Of a stretch of 64,000 bases of DNA, positions 31,424 through 43,017 are shown in pieces; position 1 is the stretch's first letter, and the number at the start of each line of letters is the position of its first letter. The DNA is from Hofstenia miamia (Eukaryota; Xenacoelomorpha; Acoela). The translations under genes were made by a program, and so were the position numbers. The DNA is taken from positions 1,703,019-1,767,018 of the forward strand of contig SCFE01000041.1 of the NCBI GenBank assembly GCA_004352715.1, in the 5' to 3' direction. The notes below the pieces were generated by a model. The model saw nothing but the letters and a program-made list of their open reading frames with translations, made no database searches and was not told the origin of the DNA.

Positions 31424-32430
31424 ACCCTATTGAAGTTGGGATTTTTTACAAAAATTAAGTGTAGGGTGGGGTAAAATGACTTCCACCTACTTCTTTTCCG
31501 TTCTAGTAAGCCAATCAATCCATACTTTTGCATGTGGTAAGATTGAGCATAAACCTTTTCAAAAACGTAATCATCATTCCAATCTTGAGCATAATTTTTT
31601 GTAATTTTAGGTATACTCTGGCTACCAGCTGAATATTAGCCCAAAAATGGCAATCTGATTATGAGAAAATAAACATACTTATACGCACTCACTAACAAGC
31701 CATAATAATAAAAATAATGGGCAGTGGAGGGGATAAGATTAGATTCAAAATAATCCAAAATTTTATCTACATCCCACTAATTGTCCATAAATTGTTTTTA
31801 ACGAAAAGAATAGATCCAAAACTTTGTGAAAATACGTAAAAATAAATTTAATGCGAGTAAAATTTTGGGGTGGGACTTCGACCCACCTCAATTTTTCATA
31901 ACAAAAAATGCACGAGGTGAGGCAGACTTCCCCCTCCCCAACCTAAATAGGGTTATTACGAACATAAAACACCATAAATGATTCATTTTTATACAAAGAG
32001 CATCAATGTCAGTATAAATTATAGAATAGCACAAAATCTATTTTGAAACTAGAACAGCAATCAATGTTGCCATTAATGAATATGTTAACTGACTGAACCA
32101 TGACAGCCTTAATAATAGCTGCTAGGCATAGGTGTAAGTGTGTAGTAGTATTTTCAATGTCAATTTAAGGAATTATCTTTGCTGAGACTTACTGATGTAG
32201 AATCTGCAACAGGCTGAACTTGACTGTAACCTATTGGTCTTTAGTCTGCCTACGTAGATTGGACACTTTTTGTCTCTGGTAGGCGCTACTCTATCTTTTC
32301 AACTGCTCGTCGGCAATTGACAAAATGTATCTTTTTCCATATTATTTATAACTGCATTGTAATTGTATGGGTGGTATCTTACAGCATCCATTTAGACCGA
32401 TGGCAGATCCCAGGGCCTAAGCCAGAAGCA
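31424..32430 (+). repeat. 1-kb duplication, copy 2, including MITE copy 2 (31424-31954)
   Basis: Near-identical to 27035-28042. Its left end is exactly the TIR of the MITE, adjacent to the single n at 31423. This suggests either a second haplotype contig or a recent segmental duplication. Confidence 0.93.
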
Positions 32431-34075
32431 AATTCTTTGTAAAACATCACAAAATACTCCTGATGCATCTGCACGAATAGCCTGGATTTAGACCGGGGCA
32501 AGGTTTTTTAGTCTTAGTTTTAGGCCCATGTCCATCTCTGTATATAACATAACAGCTAGTAGTATTCGTGGTGAAACCAGGCATTTAGGGGTTGCAAACG
32601 AATAGTATGCCATCAAACACTGCTAAAATTTATTTTTTGATTAATCAATTTAGCTTCCCAAATTAATATATGTCGCAGATTTTACTTACATGATAACTCA
32701 TAATTAGAATGTAATATGAGATCAAAGAATGAAAGTGGTCAAATCCGACCACTTAGACTTACTAGTGTTAAAGAAAAATAGTTGACGTTCAACTAAAGCA
32801 GTGACAAGCAAAATATCTCTATAATATATTTTAGATACATCCAACTATATGCCAAGGAAGAGAAATTACTTTTCTTGTAAGAGTCTTATCGTGAACTTGT
32901 CTGAAGGGGCCATTGATCAACTAATTGACCACTAAGTTCAATATTTCAGGTTGCTGTGTTAGAAATGAGTGACCTTTCCTAAAGAACAACATAGATTCTC
33001 AATTACACCGACAAGAAATATAATAGCTTTATAATTATTTTAGACCTTATGATATATATATATATGTAAACATATGTCGAGGAGGTAAAACCTATAAAAT
33101 TGGATTTCTTCTAAGAGTCTTAGACTGTCTTTTTCCTGTGGCCTGAATGACTTCAAAGCATAGAATCTACAATCATTTGCGGATGGTAAACATCCTATAT
33201 AAACAAATGTTACCTTGATGAAAAATCACATGTCTACTTGTATATCTACTTCATGGTCCTGTATACATTGTATATTTGAAGTCTAGATCAACTTAGACAC
33301 GGCTTTTAATATTTTGATTAACACCAAATTCTTAGCTTCTGTATTTAGTTTTTCATGTACATGAATTATAACTGAAGCTAAATAAACTCACTTGCATTTC
33401 AAGTACTCATCTGAACGCAATATTCAGAAAAAGGTGTACTCAAAAGAGGGAGTTGTTAGGTCATATGATTGCTACTCGGCCATATTTTGTGACCTATGCA
33501 ACATGAATAGGACTTGATCCGGTGACCCGATGAGACAAGGCAAAATGGTAAAATAAATCACCCGGTGCCCAGATTTTTTTTTGGAAACTAAAATGCTACT
33601 TGCTAGGTTTTGCAAACAGCATACTTGCATAGACATTAAGTTGAAGCATTGCATCATGCTGTTCTTCATATAGATGTTTCCCTCATTATAAAGACGCCGA
33701 TTTGTTTTAAAGACAAAGTTCTTACATCTCATAAACTTTAAGAGGTGAAATATAAAACTTTTGTAATAATTTTTTATGAACCAATGCTGCAAACAAATTC
33801 CGATTCCTCAATTTTATTTCAGCTAAATTTCTAGGCCTTCTCCGAAAGCTAAAACATCTCCGCTTTTTTGCTGCTATCCGTTATTACTTATGGATAATCT
33901 GTGTGAGTTGGAGAAAAAGACTACCTTATGAAATTTTTAGTTTAGTGCAAAATGGAGCTGTCAGACTTGATTGAAGACTATACTCCAATTCGAAATGCTA
34001 CAATTCGAAAATTCGAAATTTGGTAGAGTGCAGGAACTGATCTAGAAATTTCTGCTGGGCACTAAAATGTTTTAA
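32431..34075. other. non-coding stretch
   Basis: No supportable gene. The 106-codon minus frame at 33792-33472 has no family features and covers ordinary AT-rich sequence. 33170-33390 is an old diverged copy of 26660-26850. Confidence 0.55.
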
Positions 34076-34238
34076 CCCTTTCAACCCGAAATTTTTTTTC
34101 TGTAATTTTTATTATTTTTAGATTCTAGATGGCTAAAACATATAATGTAAAGTTGTTTTATAAAGTTTATGATGATTACTATTATATGGGACAAAAGAAG
34201 TTAAATGATACATATATTTACCATCCGGGTTGAAAGGG
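34076..34238. mobile_element. piggyBac-type MITE
   Basis: Perfect 13-bp terminal inverted repeats, CCCTTTCAACCCG (34076-34088) and CGGGTTGAAAGGG (34226-34238), flanked on both sides by TTAA (34072-34075 and 34239-34242). TTAA duplication with CCC...GGG ends is the hallmark of piggyBac insertion. 163 bases, non-coding. Confidence 0.92.
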
Positions 34239-34316
34239 TTAAACAGAAATAATTTTGCAACCATCTCTTTGTTGAGCCTTATTCACATTTCTCTATTGAA
34301 GTGATAAATTTTAGAA

Positions 34317-34383
34317 AAAACATCTATGGTTTCTAATGCTTTACAGTTGTTTCTTAACTCTAGCTATTAACCATAGATGTTTT
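34317..34383. repeat. 15-bp perfect inverted repeat (hairpin)
   Basis: aaaacatctatggtt (34317-34331) and aaccatagatgtttt (34369-34383), with a 37-base loop. Confidence 0.9.
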
Positions 34384-34646
34384 GGCCAAAAATATTATTA
34401 CGTAAGGAACACTATATTTAGGATTAGAATTTTAATCCACATTTGCCAAAATATCCGGACTCGAAATAAAAAATGAATTAGAACCTGATACAGAAACAAA
34501 CAAAAATCAATATGAAAATACTTAGAAACCACTAAAGCTATTTATGACATACAAATCATTTGTATTCGATTCTTACATAATAATTAGTGGGACTTTATTG
34601 AGATATTCTCTTTGGGTACGTTTATTTGCTTCACTTGTTGATTAAT

Positions 34647-35728
34647 TTGGATCACATTTATAGAAACTTTGACGAAAATATTTCGTGTTCTGCATTATAT
34701 ATGGACTTTAGTAAAGCCTTTGATAAAGTTCCCCATGCAAAAACTTATTGCTAAGTTGAACTGTTTTGCATTGGTGGTAATTTTTTGAAACTGGTTGCTT
34801 CCTATCTTTCTAACCGGAAACAAATTGTAAAAATTAATGGTCATTTTTTGAATAGTTGTGAGATCACAAATAGGGTGCCTCAAGGGTCAATCTTGGGTCC
34901 ATTACTATTTATAGCATTTATTAATAATCTTCCCAGTTGTTGCTCGGCTATGTGTTTCATGTATGCTAATGATGTAAAAATTTAACATCATAATTTTTCA
35001 TTAAAAAAATCTGATGCTGATAAAATAATTTGCTGGGCTAAAGCAAACAAAATGAAGTTCAATTTTAAGAAATTCCAATTAATTAATTTCGGCTCTAAAT
35101 GCATTTCTGAATTACATATAAATAATTCTGTCATTACTCCAGCTTGCATGGTTAAAGATCTAGGTGTGTTTATCACGTCAGATTTATCACATTTACTTAT
35201 AGGATTAAAAATTGTAATCTTACTTTACTTAGATTAAAAAGGAGTCTGCCAAAAATCGCACCCCATCACTGAAAATTAAGTTATATAAATCACTTATTCT
35301 ACAAAGTTTATTATATGCCTCGCAAACGTGGTTTGCAAATTCAACGGATGTGGAAAAACTGATAAAGTTTCAAAGGACATGTTTTCTCTGGAATTCAAAG
35401 ATGGAGTATAGTGTGGCATTAAAGTTTTCTTATACTTTTCCGGTCTCTTTGCAACTACACCCAGTTAAATGACATCAATGTCATGATTGACATTCTTAAT
35501 GACAGGATTGACTTAAATTTCCTAAACTATGTCTCATATGAGTACAGAAGTAGATTTCTTTGCCCTCTTTTTAAAATTAAAGCCGTTAAAAAATTCAAGT
35601 GTGAATTGTGGTATTTCAACAGAATCTGCCGCATTTGTAATTTTTTAATTATTAAGTACAAATTTAACTTCTTACCCGGTGACCTGGTCTCAACTCTAAT
35701 AAGAATGCGTAAAAATGTGAATTAATAA
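34647..35728 (+). pseudogene. non-LTR retrotransposon reverse transcriptase fossil (CR1/Jockey-like LINE)
   Basis: Broken RT domain read in several frames. YMDFSKAFDKVPH (about 34697) holds the first catalytic Asp. It is followed by LVASYLSNRKQIVKINGHF and VPQGSILGPLLFIAFINNLP, then the catalytic box, which reads YAND where an (F/Y)ADD is expected. A thumb-like region follows (MKFNFKKFQLINFGSK, DLGVFITSDLS, LLYASQTWFANS), and then an 80-codon tail to 35725. Several frameshifts and stops make it dead. The 5' ORF and most of the element are missing, as usual for 5'-truncated LINEs. Confidence 0.88.
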
Positions 35729-36369
35729 TTCAAATTAGGATCATAAGGTGAATATGAAACAAAAATGAAAGGTTCGAATATGCCAATTTGGTACTGATTG
35801 AAGAAATTTGTAACTTTGTGGAAACAGATTTCTCAAATGATAATGAAAATTCATTACGGATATTGATGCGATCAATTCCTCACATTCAGTGTTAGTCGAC
35901 TTAATAGTTCTAATTGTATATTGCTTTCTTCAATCAATTTTTAGCAGAATTTTGAAAAATGAAGTTGATTACGAATTATTTTTAAATTGTTATCACCTAT
36001 TAATCATTGAAGAAAATAAACAAACTAATGCACATAAAATAAAAATGAACGTTTTTGTGTATAATCTTAAAAAATATTAAGATGCTATAATTCTATTAAT
36101 TTTCTTAACTCGATTCGATCCCTGTTGAAACATGAATGTGATTGGAACCTCTACTGTTTCAACAAATCTATTTTCAAATTGGTATACATTCTTGTTTAAT
36201 GATGGCTAATGCATATACTTGGAACTTAATCAGAACACCATAACTTAATGTCAGGTGTTCCATAAAATAGAAAGACAAGCTTACTGTATATTATTAACTT
36301 CATAATAAATTACTTCATATAATTGCATCAGAATTTTACTTTTTAGGGAAATCAGCTATGGATTCTACC
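35729..36369. other. intergenic stretch
   Basis: No supportable gene; short frame at 35889 is not convincing. Confidence 0.6.
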
Positions 36370-37710
36370 TCATTCATTTTCAGTCTTGTCATCTTGAATG
36401 GGAAGTTCTTCACTCTGAGTTCTTTTAAATTGGTTGACATCATACCTAACACAGAAATTTCCAAACCCAAGTGTTGAAAAGTTCGCAATAATCAAAGGGA
36501 TGTTAATACACAAAGTAATAGCAGTGATCAATTGATAAAATGAAAAATATGTGAAAAGAAAACCACCAATTATCTGAGTTCCCACTAAGCGACCTCCTTG
36601 CTTTGTTACCATCACCCACGTATAAACGGCAAACCTTACAAATTTTGGGCTTAGGCTTTCTAAATTCACACATTGTTCTAAAATAAACAACCCGCTAACA
36701 TTTTGTCCTGCATACCCCAAAGCTTGCAGTATGTTAGCTAAAATATAACCAGTTGCAGTTTGCCAGTCAAAGAAATTGATAGCTACCAAAATTATATTCC
36801 CAGCTGTAAATGTAATAAGAGATGATGCGAATATAAAATTGTTTACCTTCATCTTAGTCAGAAATGAAATAAAAAAGGATGAAGCAATGTAGCTTATATC
36901 ACGAAAAGTAAAGAAGATCCAGTTGAAATCATAGCCAATATCTAACTCTTCCTTGTACACAATTGTTATAGAAGTTTCAAGAAATCCTGTAATAACCATA
37001 AAATAAAATAAAAACGAAGAAAATATAATAAAAGGAATAATTCTTGTTTTCTTTACCAGTAAGCCCAATGAATTTTCTTCATCAACTATTTCAACATCCT
37101 TAGCCTGTTTGGTCTTCATGATTACAGATAAAAGTAGAAAAATTAATAATGATATAAGAAATTGAACTATTCCAAGAATGATAAATGATAATGTTGGTAT
37201 CCTGAATATGCGTGCAAACATACTGCCAATAACGGGACCTGACATTGAGCCGACTCCATCAAATATTTGTAGGAGTGTGATAAACAGTGCTGATTTCTGA
37301 GGAATAATGCTTGTCACTAAGGGTACCACGCAGGAGTATTCAATACTATTTGTTATACCGCAAATAAGCCTGTCCAGGATGCAAAACATTTCAAAGATCA
37401 GCGTGTCGTTAATGTAGTAAGAAAATCCCAAAACAATCATTGCCAAACTTGTAATAGGAGCAGCAAATATAAAAGACTTTTCTATGTTTATTCTTTCGGC
37501 AAAACGTAATAAAATCAGATTTGTCAAAAGTCCAGATACATAAACGGTCGTTACGATGGTGCCAATCGCATAGACAGGAACATCTTTCTCTACAGCTGTT
37601 AATGGTATTACAGACAAAATTACAGTTTTGTTTGCAGAAATGCAAAATCTAAGACATAGATTTAACAGCACAAAAGCAGAGACTATGAAATTTATTTTAA
37701 CTCGTGGCAT
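36370..37710 (-). CDS. MFS transporter, SLC18B1-like
   Basis: Complete 446-codon single-exon frame from ATG 37710 (MPRVKINFIVSAF) to the stop at 36370. Major facilitator superfamily membrane transporter with about twelve hydrophobic segments, the first near residues 8-27 and the second near 47-68. A loop with RFAERI (about 70-74) sits where MFS motif A lies. GVGSMSGPVIGS (152-163) matches the Gly/Pro-rich motif C of the SLC18 vesicular amine transporter group, and the length is close to SLC18B1 (vesicular polyamine transporter). The N-terminus is short and the C-terminus is a charged cytosolic tail (SEELPIQDDKTENE). Substrate cannot be read from sequence. Lack of introns suggests either a naturally intron-poor family or a retrocopy that stayed intact. 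It is the best-supported host gene in the window. Confidence 0.9.
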   Translation of the reverse strand: MPRVKINFIVSAFVLLNLCLRFCISANKTVILSVIPLTAVEKDVPVYAIGTIVTTVYVSGLLTNLILLRFAERINIEKSFIFAAPITSLAMIVLGFSYYINDTLIFEMFCILDRLICGITNSIEYSCVVPLVTSIIPQKSALFITLLQIFDGVGSMSGPVIGSMFARIFRIPTLSFIILGIVQFLISLLIFLLLSVIMKTKQAKDVEIVDEENSLGLLVKKTRIIPFIIFSSFLFYFMVITGFLETSITIVYKEELDIGYDFNWIFFTFRDISYIASSFFISFLTKMKVNNFIFASSLITFTAGNIILVAINFFDWQTATGYILANILQALGYAGQNVSGLFILEQCVNLESLSPKFVRFAVYTWVMVTKQGGRLVGTQIIGGFLFTYFSFYQLITAITLCINIPLIIANFSTLGFGNFCVRYDVNQFKRTQSEELPIQDDKTENE

Positions 37711-37924
37711 TAGAAATGATATATGTTTACTCCGTGGCAGCTTCTGAATTAACTAGATTTCTTTACCATTTATAGACAAACGTTATTTACTTTGGTAGAA
37801 GCTTGTCGAACTCTATTGTATATTAACCGCTCAATATAAAATATATCATTCTTCAAAAATACCTACACGTATATTGCTTCGATTTATTGAATGTAATGAA
37901 ATGCTTGCAAACAGTATCTCAAAT

Positions 37925-38105
37925 AGTTGCGTTTGAACAACTTAATGTGGTGCAGTTTTGTTTAAAAGTCGTTTTGCAAATTTCTTTTCAAATTGGTTGA
38001 ATTGCTTTTGCTTTCAAAATAAATAAAGGAATTCCTTCTTGCCAAAGATACTTTTTACGTTTTTTTAAGCAAAACTACACCACACCTGGTTGTTCAAACG
38101 CAGCT
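37925..38105. mobile_element. MITE with about 40-bp terminal inverted repeats
   Basis: Left end agttgcgtttgaacaact... (37925-37964) and right end ...ctggttgttcaaacgcagct (38066-38105) are imperfect inverted copies including gtggtg(c/t)agttttg. About 180 bases. Flanks share tcaaata (37919-37925 and 38108-38114), a possible target-site duplication. It lies about 215 bases upstream of the MFS start. Confidence 0.8.
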
Positions 38106-41100
38106 TTTCAAATATGATCAAAATATGGAAAATTTATTTATGTACATGCCTAAGACTGTATGCAAATTGAAATATCATCTTATGTTGTGCATCATAGTCA
38201 AATTTTTTATCAATATAAAACACCTACATTAAGGTAAATTATAGAAAGTTGAAGACAATATTATATTTTCTTGAAGTTAGTCTAAAATTTGAATCATACT
38301 CTTCACTTCATATTACTTATGTTTGGTTGCTTTAATGCTTAGATAGTAACATTAAGAATAAATTAAATACATATCGATTGCACAAACATTTAAGTTTGAA
38401 TAAAAATTGGAGTTAGTGCTTCAGCTACCAATTTCAAATGGTATTTGCCTAATTAAAAATGAATTATACTTTTTTCAAATGATTTTATGTTTAACTAAGT
38501 AAGAAAAAGACTTTCTAACTACAATATTTGGTGGGGTGTTGGCGGTGTTGGGAACTGATTTTAAATCCATTTTGTAACTCGCTGCAGCACTCACACCTTT
38601 GCTTAGGACCCCAACGAAGAAATGAATTTTTTAAGTAAGGCCGGGCCCGGCTGAATCTGGGTTGAGGTGTTGCAAAATAAAGAACGAAAAATAGGCTGAC
38701 ATTTTAAAAAAGCCTCGATCACAGAACAGTGCACACACATAAATCCAAATGCAATGAATGTTTACGAATGTATAAACAGTGTGTCGAAAAATGTAATGAA
38801 TTTTGAATTATATTCAGTCTAAAATTCGAGATAGGCTGTTAAACTTCAGAGTGTAGATTTTATTATAAATTTTTTTCATGCATAATGTTAGCCTAACAAA
38901 CTGAAAAATTACAGAAAATTTTAACAAAGGATTATGGAAAATGGACCTAAGTTTAGCCAAATTGTCAAAAGAAATTATTAGACACAGCATAATATTTAAA
39001 ACTGCTGAGTTCTCCATAATTGAATTGCCATTAAATTTGGCAGACTATCGCCTTTTTGTTTAATATTGCTCATGTGATTTAAGCTACATTCTAAATAAAC
39101 TTATAAGTCTATGTATATAAATAATTGCTAATAATTACTTGATTGAACAATTCATATCGCATTCATCTAGAATTAAATTTTGAATAATAAATATATAAGA
39201 AATAACAAATAAAATCAGTTATTTTAGATAATACACCAAGTATTTGCAAACACTAGAAGTGATTCTAGGCAGCTGAAGAGAATATTCTCAAATTCATTAC
39301 GAAAAGCGAAGTAATCTTGCACCCTATAAAATTTTGTAATGTCCCGTATCAATGAACCTTTTTTCTGTACAAAAATGTATGAAAAGCTATGTTATCAAGA
39401 GTAAGGTCATTGATACAATAACCTTTTTTCAAAATACATTGGTCTATTTGAAATTTCGAAGATATATTAAGATGATGGAAAATTGTAGCATAATTAATAT
39501 TGATCAGTGATTATCATTAATATTAATCAGTACTAGTTTATGTAATATAGTATTTCAATAAATGTATATATATAATGATCCTTGCTCAATCTTGATTTCC
39601 GGGGAAAATCGAAATTTAAATAAATTTTCCATGGTCAATAATTCGATAGATGTTTCCAATCTAATCAACGTGCAGTGGAACGTTACAGAAATGAATGTCG
39701 TGAAGCTGCTGATAGAGAGCAAACAAAAGCATGCTCTCTAACAATTTTTGCAATGACAATTAGGGAAAGCAAAAAAAATTATTTCTTCAAGGAATATTGT
39801 ACATAATAGCTAGCATACATTACTAATACATCGAATTTGATACTTCTATGATTCGAGAAACAGTTCTTGCTATTCAAATTGCATCTCCTTTGTGTTGTTG
39901 ATGTAAATATCCAAAAAAAAGTTCTATTAAAATTTTTGGCATGAAAAACATTGTCAAATTTATAAATTATTTATTATAAGAGGATACATACATAGTAGTT
40001 AAAAATTTATGTTTTCTTACCCTATAAGTAGAATTTCTTTCAATTTTATTATTTTTTCTTTATTTTATCTAAATATTTATACCATTAACAAAATTTAGAT
40101 TCCGATTGCATTCTATTGTTAATTTTGTTACTTTTTTTAATTAAATCGACAATCAAAACCAGTAAGTTATTATTGTGCATTATTAATTGGTTACTAAGAA
40201 AGTTTTCAAGTAGCATGATCAAGTTACAGAATACAGACTGATGTGTAAGATACTGTTCCTTTTTTTATCATTTAGAGTTTCATGCTGCTTCAAACAAATT
40301 TAAATATAATAATTTCCAAATATAAATATCTTATATCGCAAATTACTAAAAATAATTTTCCAATAAAAATTTATTCACAGCAGCAGCCACAAATATTTGG
40401 AACCAATTACTGAATATAATTCTAATCACATTCCATTATTTGATCAAATTATTAACAATTTGTGGCCAAATACAATTGATAACAAAAGCATGCAAAAATT
40501 ATGTTGCAGTATCACCTACGGCTAAAAGTATCATACCACCGTAAATTCAGAGTCAGGAGCGGATCCAGCATCCGTGGTTTGGAAGAACGAGCGCGTTCTA
40601 ATTTTTTTTAAATTCATATGCTATCCATTTTGAGCAAGTGTGCTACGTAGAGTTCATTGCCTTGAGATATTGATTGTTTGGGCATTACAAACGTGATGTA
40701 TAAGCAAACGCACTTTTTTGAAATCTTGTTGAAGCTAAGTAATAGTGCCATGAATATAATTTAATTTACTAAATATATGTACTCAAAAATTTTTTGAAAT
40801 TTGCAGTTTAGAAGTCGTGTGCCCGCAATGCCAGCTTGTGAATCCCCAATTGGGAGTAACTACTGTTATGCAGGACGGCCCTCATCCTCCATTTGCAACA
40901 ATATAAGGGATTATCTTTTTCATACTTTTACTGCTGAGTTTGTGATTTCTCAGTTATGCAATATTGGCTTTAGGGCACGCTGAAGACAAGAGAGTTTCAC
41001 ACTGATTCTCCAGAAACAATCGATGAGCTCAAGAAAAGACTGCTGTGGGAAGAAATACAATATGCAGTGTCAGATTTGCCTTGTAGTTTTTAAATAGTTC

Positions 41101-41118
41101 TAGGCAACGACGGTGGAA
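38106..41118. other. non-coding stretch
   Basis: No supportable gene. A hairpin at 39346-39416 (gtatcaatga / tcattgatac) and a TIR-like ggagcggatccagca at about 40557 hint at small DNA transposons. The 60-codon frame at 40801 and the NQRAVERYRNECREAADREQ segment at about 39665 are too short to assign. Confidence 0.55.
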
Positions 41119-42020
41119 TAGAGGTCGACGGTAAACCGATAAAAACCGTAACCACGGTTTTTCTTAGAAACCGTTACCTGACCGATTGCGACACTTGTAT
41201 ACGGTTTAATACGGTACGGTTTTTACACCTCTTGAAGAGGCTACAGAGCTATTATCTGGTGACACATATGTATCCATTAGTCTTGTATTTCCAATCCTAA
41301 CTGAGGCAAGGTCTTCCATCGAAAATGCAAACGTACAGTCATTGCAATTTCTGAAGAACCAACTGCTTTCAAACTTTGATGACCGTTTTTGGGACCTTAA
41401 TACCAAGCCCTTATTTCTTGTGACAACATTATTGGATCCCAGATATAAGGCAATGCTCTTCTCAGACGAGCAAATTCTATTTGCGAAGACGGAAATTGAG
41501 AAGGCAATGGCTGAAATTCGGACTCCAGGGAATCAGCAAGGAACCACTGATCCTACTCCACCAAAGATATGTAAATCGGCTTTACTTTCATCTCTCGCGG
41601 GCAAGTTGCATACCATGTCAACTCCCTCTGTCTCAGGAAATGAAATAGACACTTACATCTCAATGGAACCTTTAGAACCTACCGGGGATGTTCTTATTTG
41701 GTGGCGATTGCATGCAACAAAACTACCCAAACTTGCGATCCTGGCCAGAAAGTGGTTATGCGTACAGGCAACAAACGTGTATTCAGAGCGTATGGGCTCC
41801 ATCGGATCCAATACTATCACGAAGAAAAGGTGTTCTCTAACTGGGGAAAACGCATCAAGACTTATCAAAACTAAGAAAAACCTTAAATTAATTCAATGTT
41901 GAATAAATTTTTGTTTGCAAACTTGGTTTTTAAGAAAAAAACCGAACCGAAACCGTAATTTTACCCGGTTTACCGATCTGAACCGAACCGGAGTCAAAAT
42001 TTAAAAACCGTCGACCTCTA
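41119..42020 (+). mobile_element. internally deleted hAT element
   Basis: Ends are perfect 14-bp inverted repeats TAGAGGTCGACGGT (41119-41132) and ACCGTCGACCTCTA (42007-42020). Subterminal sequence is full of AACCG/CGGTT repeats on both sides, typical of hAT ends. Inside is only the C-terminal part of a transposase. Flanking 8-mers do not match, so the target-site duplication has decayed or the boundary is off by a few bases. Confidence 0.9.
41225..41902 (+). pseudogene. hAT transposase C-terminal fragment
   Basis: Open for 225 codons from about 41225 to the stop at 41902. It contains LEEATELLSGDTYVSISLVF, then FLVTTLLDPRYKAMLF and WWRLHATKLPKLAILARKWL, followed by QATNVYSERMGSIGSNTI, the hAT C-terminal dimerisation region (W...P.LA.LAR, AT...SER). 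The zinc finger, DDE core start and insertion domain are missing. The frame has no start of its own and begins in the subterminal repeat. The frame is surprisingly intact for a deletion derivative. Confidence 0.9.
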
Positions 42021-42104
42021 GTAAACAGGCATATGAAAATTAAAAACAATTGGCTTATTACAAAAGAATGTATTATTTTTGCGCTTTGAATGAAAGGCTT
42101 CCAT

Positions 42105-43017
42105 TCACGGATATACAGCCGTCACTACCTTCATGCGTTTAATTTTCTTTGCAATGAATTCGTCAAAATCCAAGGTCAAATTTATATTGACACGCAAGTA
42201 TTTAATTATTTCATCTTCTAAATTTCCACTTCCTTTTGAATACATGCGAGAACTATCAAATTTCAAGCAACCATAAGAAGAATTGAATAGATTTTGTTTT
42301 AATTTAGTATAATTAATGTGTATTACATTAACACCATGTTGTTGTTTAAGTACTTCACGTGCAGACCATTAGCCAGAAAAACTTAAATTTACACTAACTA
42401 GATATTCTTCGCAAAATAATTCAATAGATTTAAAAACAAAAAGGTGTTTGGGTTCAAATGATGAGATTCCAAAAAGGTCTTCATCATTATCCATCACGAG
42501 TTCTTTTAATAACCAAGAGTTTGTATCTAGAAGAAAGTTAAATTTTTGAAAATCCAAAATATTGTATTTTGGAGAAGTGTAAATACCACCTTTATGCCAA
42601 AGAACCTAGCTGTTCTTCATATTTACTCGCTGAAATGATTTTGTAATATGCATGATTTTTTATCAATTTCTCAAGTGGGGTGTTTTTCAAATGAAGAGGG
42701 ATATTGATGAACTCCACTTTTAAGCTTTCTGATGCAAATAGTTCAAATGTATTTAAACAGTGACTGTTTCCACAATAAACATGAACTTTGCTGGAGGTAA
42801 CTCGTTTATGAAGTTCTAGAATATTTTTAATGATTTTAACTGGAACTTTGTGGTCATAAATCCATACTGCGTGTATATCTGAGTACTTGTGATCACTTCC
42901 TAGCCTTTCTTTAATATCATCTACATTGGAATACATCGAAAATAATGAGGAGAAAACTAAAATAATGGAAAGCTTTGTGATAGGCTTTTTCAGAAACTTT
43001 TTATAACTGAGCTTCAT
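42105..43017 (-). pseudogene. alpha-1,4-glycosyltransferase-like gene (A4GALT-type), broken
   Basis: Starts at ATG 43017 with type II topology: MKLSYKKFLKKPITK, a short membrane anchor (LSIILVFSSLFSMY), then a lumenal domain. NTPLEKLIKNHAYYK and, after a one-base frameshift near 42596, LWHKGGIYTSPKYNILDF follow the order of the A4GALT/A4GNT glycosyltransferase family. There LWKxGGIYLDxD carries the metal-binding DXD. Here the DXD positions read SPK, so catalysis would be lost. The frame continues past an in-frame TAA (42369-42371) to TGA 42105. The total of about 304 codons is near family size. One frameshift, one stop and no DXD indicate a pseudogene. Intronless, like the MFS gene about 4.4 kb away on the same strand. 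Confidence 0.65.

Noticed and set aside
39660-39780. NQRAVERYRNECREAADREQ segment resembling a Helitron N-terminal repeat
   Set aside because: Only about 30 codons, with no Rep or helicase sequence nearby.
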